A DNA stretch of 5,613 nucleotides from Candidatus Omnitrophota bacterium (GTDB lineage Bacteria > Omnitrophota > Gorgyraeia > Gygaellales > Profunditerraquicolaceae): the NCBI GenBank assembly GCA_023228185.1, contig JALOBQ010000066.1, positions 1-5,613 on the forward strand, in the 5' to 3' direction. The notes beneath the pieces are model-generated. The model searched no databases. It had not been told where the DNA came from and saw only the letters and a program-made list of their open reading frames with translations. How positions within the stretch are numbered: position 1 is the first letter of the stretch; every line of letters starts with the position of its first letter. The position numbers and the translations under genes were made by a program. Shown here one piece after another: positions 5,511 to 5,613 of this stretch.

Positions 5511-5613
5511 TTAGCTCCTTATATAATTTTTAATTAACTCCAGGTTCCGCGCAGTAGCGCCGCTGCTTTGTTCAAGCAAATCAAAAGCGCGTTTTCCCAT
5601 TTGCCTGGCAAGA
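5511..5613 (-). CDS. waaA: 3-deoxy-D-manno-octulosonic acid (Kdo) transferase, C-terminal end
   Basis: Only the last 33 residues lie in the window, in frame to a TAA at 5511-5513. The fragment has the end-of-protein pattern of WaaA/KdtA: MGKRAFDLLEQSSGATARNL then ELIKNYI. In the family this reads G-x2-A-x2-L/V-x4-GA-x2-R-x2-x-L-I, the closing helices of the GT-B fold. The enzyme transfers Kdo from CMP-Kdo to lipid IVA at the inner membrane. lpxK and an LpxL-type gene downstream support the call, since these are common neighbours. Its 3' end carries the greA ribosome site. With so little sequence, another GT-B glycosyltransferase cannot be excluded. Confidence 0.7.
   Translation of the reverse strand, partial: LARQMGKRAFDLLEQSSGATARNLELIKNYIRS
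5515..5520 (-). promoter_or_regulatory. Ribosome binding site of greA
   Basis: AAGGAG on the minus strand lies within the last codons of waaA, 6 nt before ATG 5508. It is strong and well spaced, and supports the chosen greA start. Confidence 0.75.

Noticed and set aside
4739..5581. A 17-nt sequence occurring at both 4739-4755 and 5565-5581
   Set aside because: Both copies encode LLEQS in frame, in the DUF362 gene and in waaA, within ordinary helices. There are no other copies and no flanking symmetry, so chance codon agreement is the simplest explanation.

Overview
The window is a compact, single-strand gene block: every gene I can support reads on the minus strand, from right to left. It starts inside the 3' end of one lipopolysaccharide gene (waaA, Kdo transferase) and ends inside another (an LpxL/HtrB-type lipid A acyltransferase), with lpxK just upstream of the latter. 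The organism is therefore a Gram-negative bacterium that makes Kdo-lipid A. The AT-leaning code, the anaerobe-type DUF362 ferredoxin protein and the mixed operon of small regulatory and housekeeping genes would fit an uncultivated lineage such as Omnitrophota or a related PVC/Elusimicrobia-like group. That placement is inference only; no marker gene here settles it.

Layout in transcription order (right to left): waaA 3' end (5511-5613); greA (5038-5508); an unnamed 54-residue ORF with HicB-antitoxin-like character (4844-5008); a DUF362 protein with two 4Fe-4S clusters (3752-4828, GTG start); a GuaD-like nucleobase deaminase (3286-3762); a STAS-PilZ two-domain protein (2547-3269); a HAD phosphatase/phosphomutase-like protein (1883-2539); a 111-nt gap with two promoter-like sequences; lpxK (701-1771); and an LpxL-like acyltransferase (1-747, cut by the window edge). 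Successive gaps are 2, 29, 15, -11, 16, 7, 111 and -47 nt. The first seven genes therefore look like one transcript, and lpxK-lpxL like a second unit that may also be reached by read-through.

The two ends share one pathway. LpxK phosphorylates the 4' position of the lipid A disaccharide, WaaA adds Kdo, and the LpxL-type enzyme adds a secondary acyl chain. The six genes between them have no known role in that pathway: transcript-cleavage factor, small HicB-like protein, Fe-S protein, deaminase, c-di-GMP-type receptor and HAD hydrolase. I saw no mobile element, CRISPR array, tRNA, rRNA, clear Rho-independent terminator or long repeat. I did not find a convincing new multi-gene system. The most notable items are the STAS-PilZ protein with a lost phospho-serine, the overlooked 54-residue ORF, and the insertion of unrelated genes between lipid A genes.
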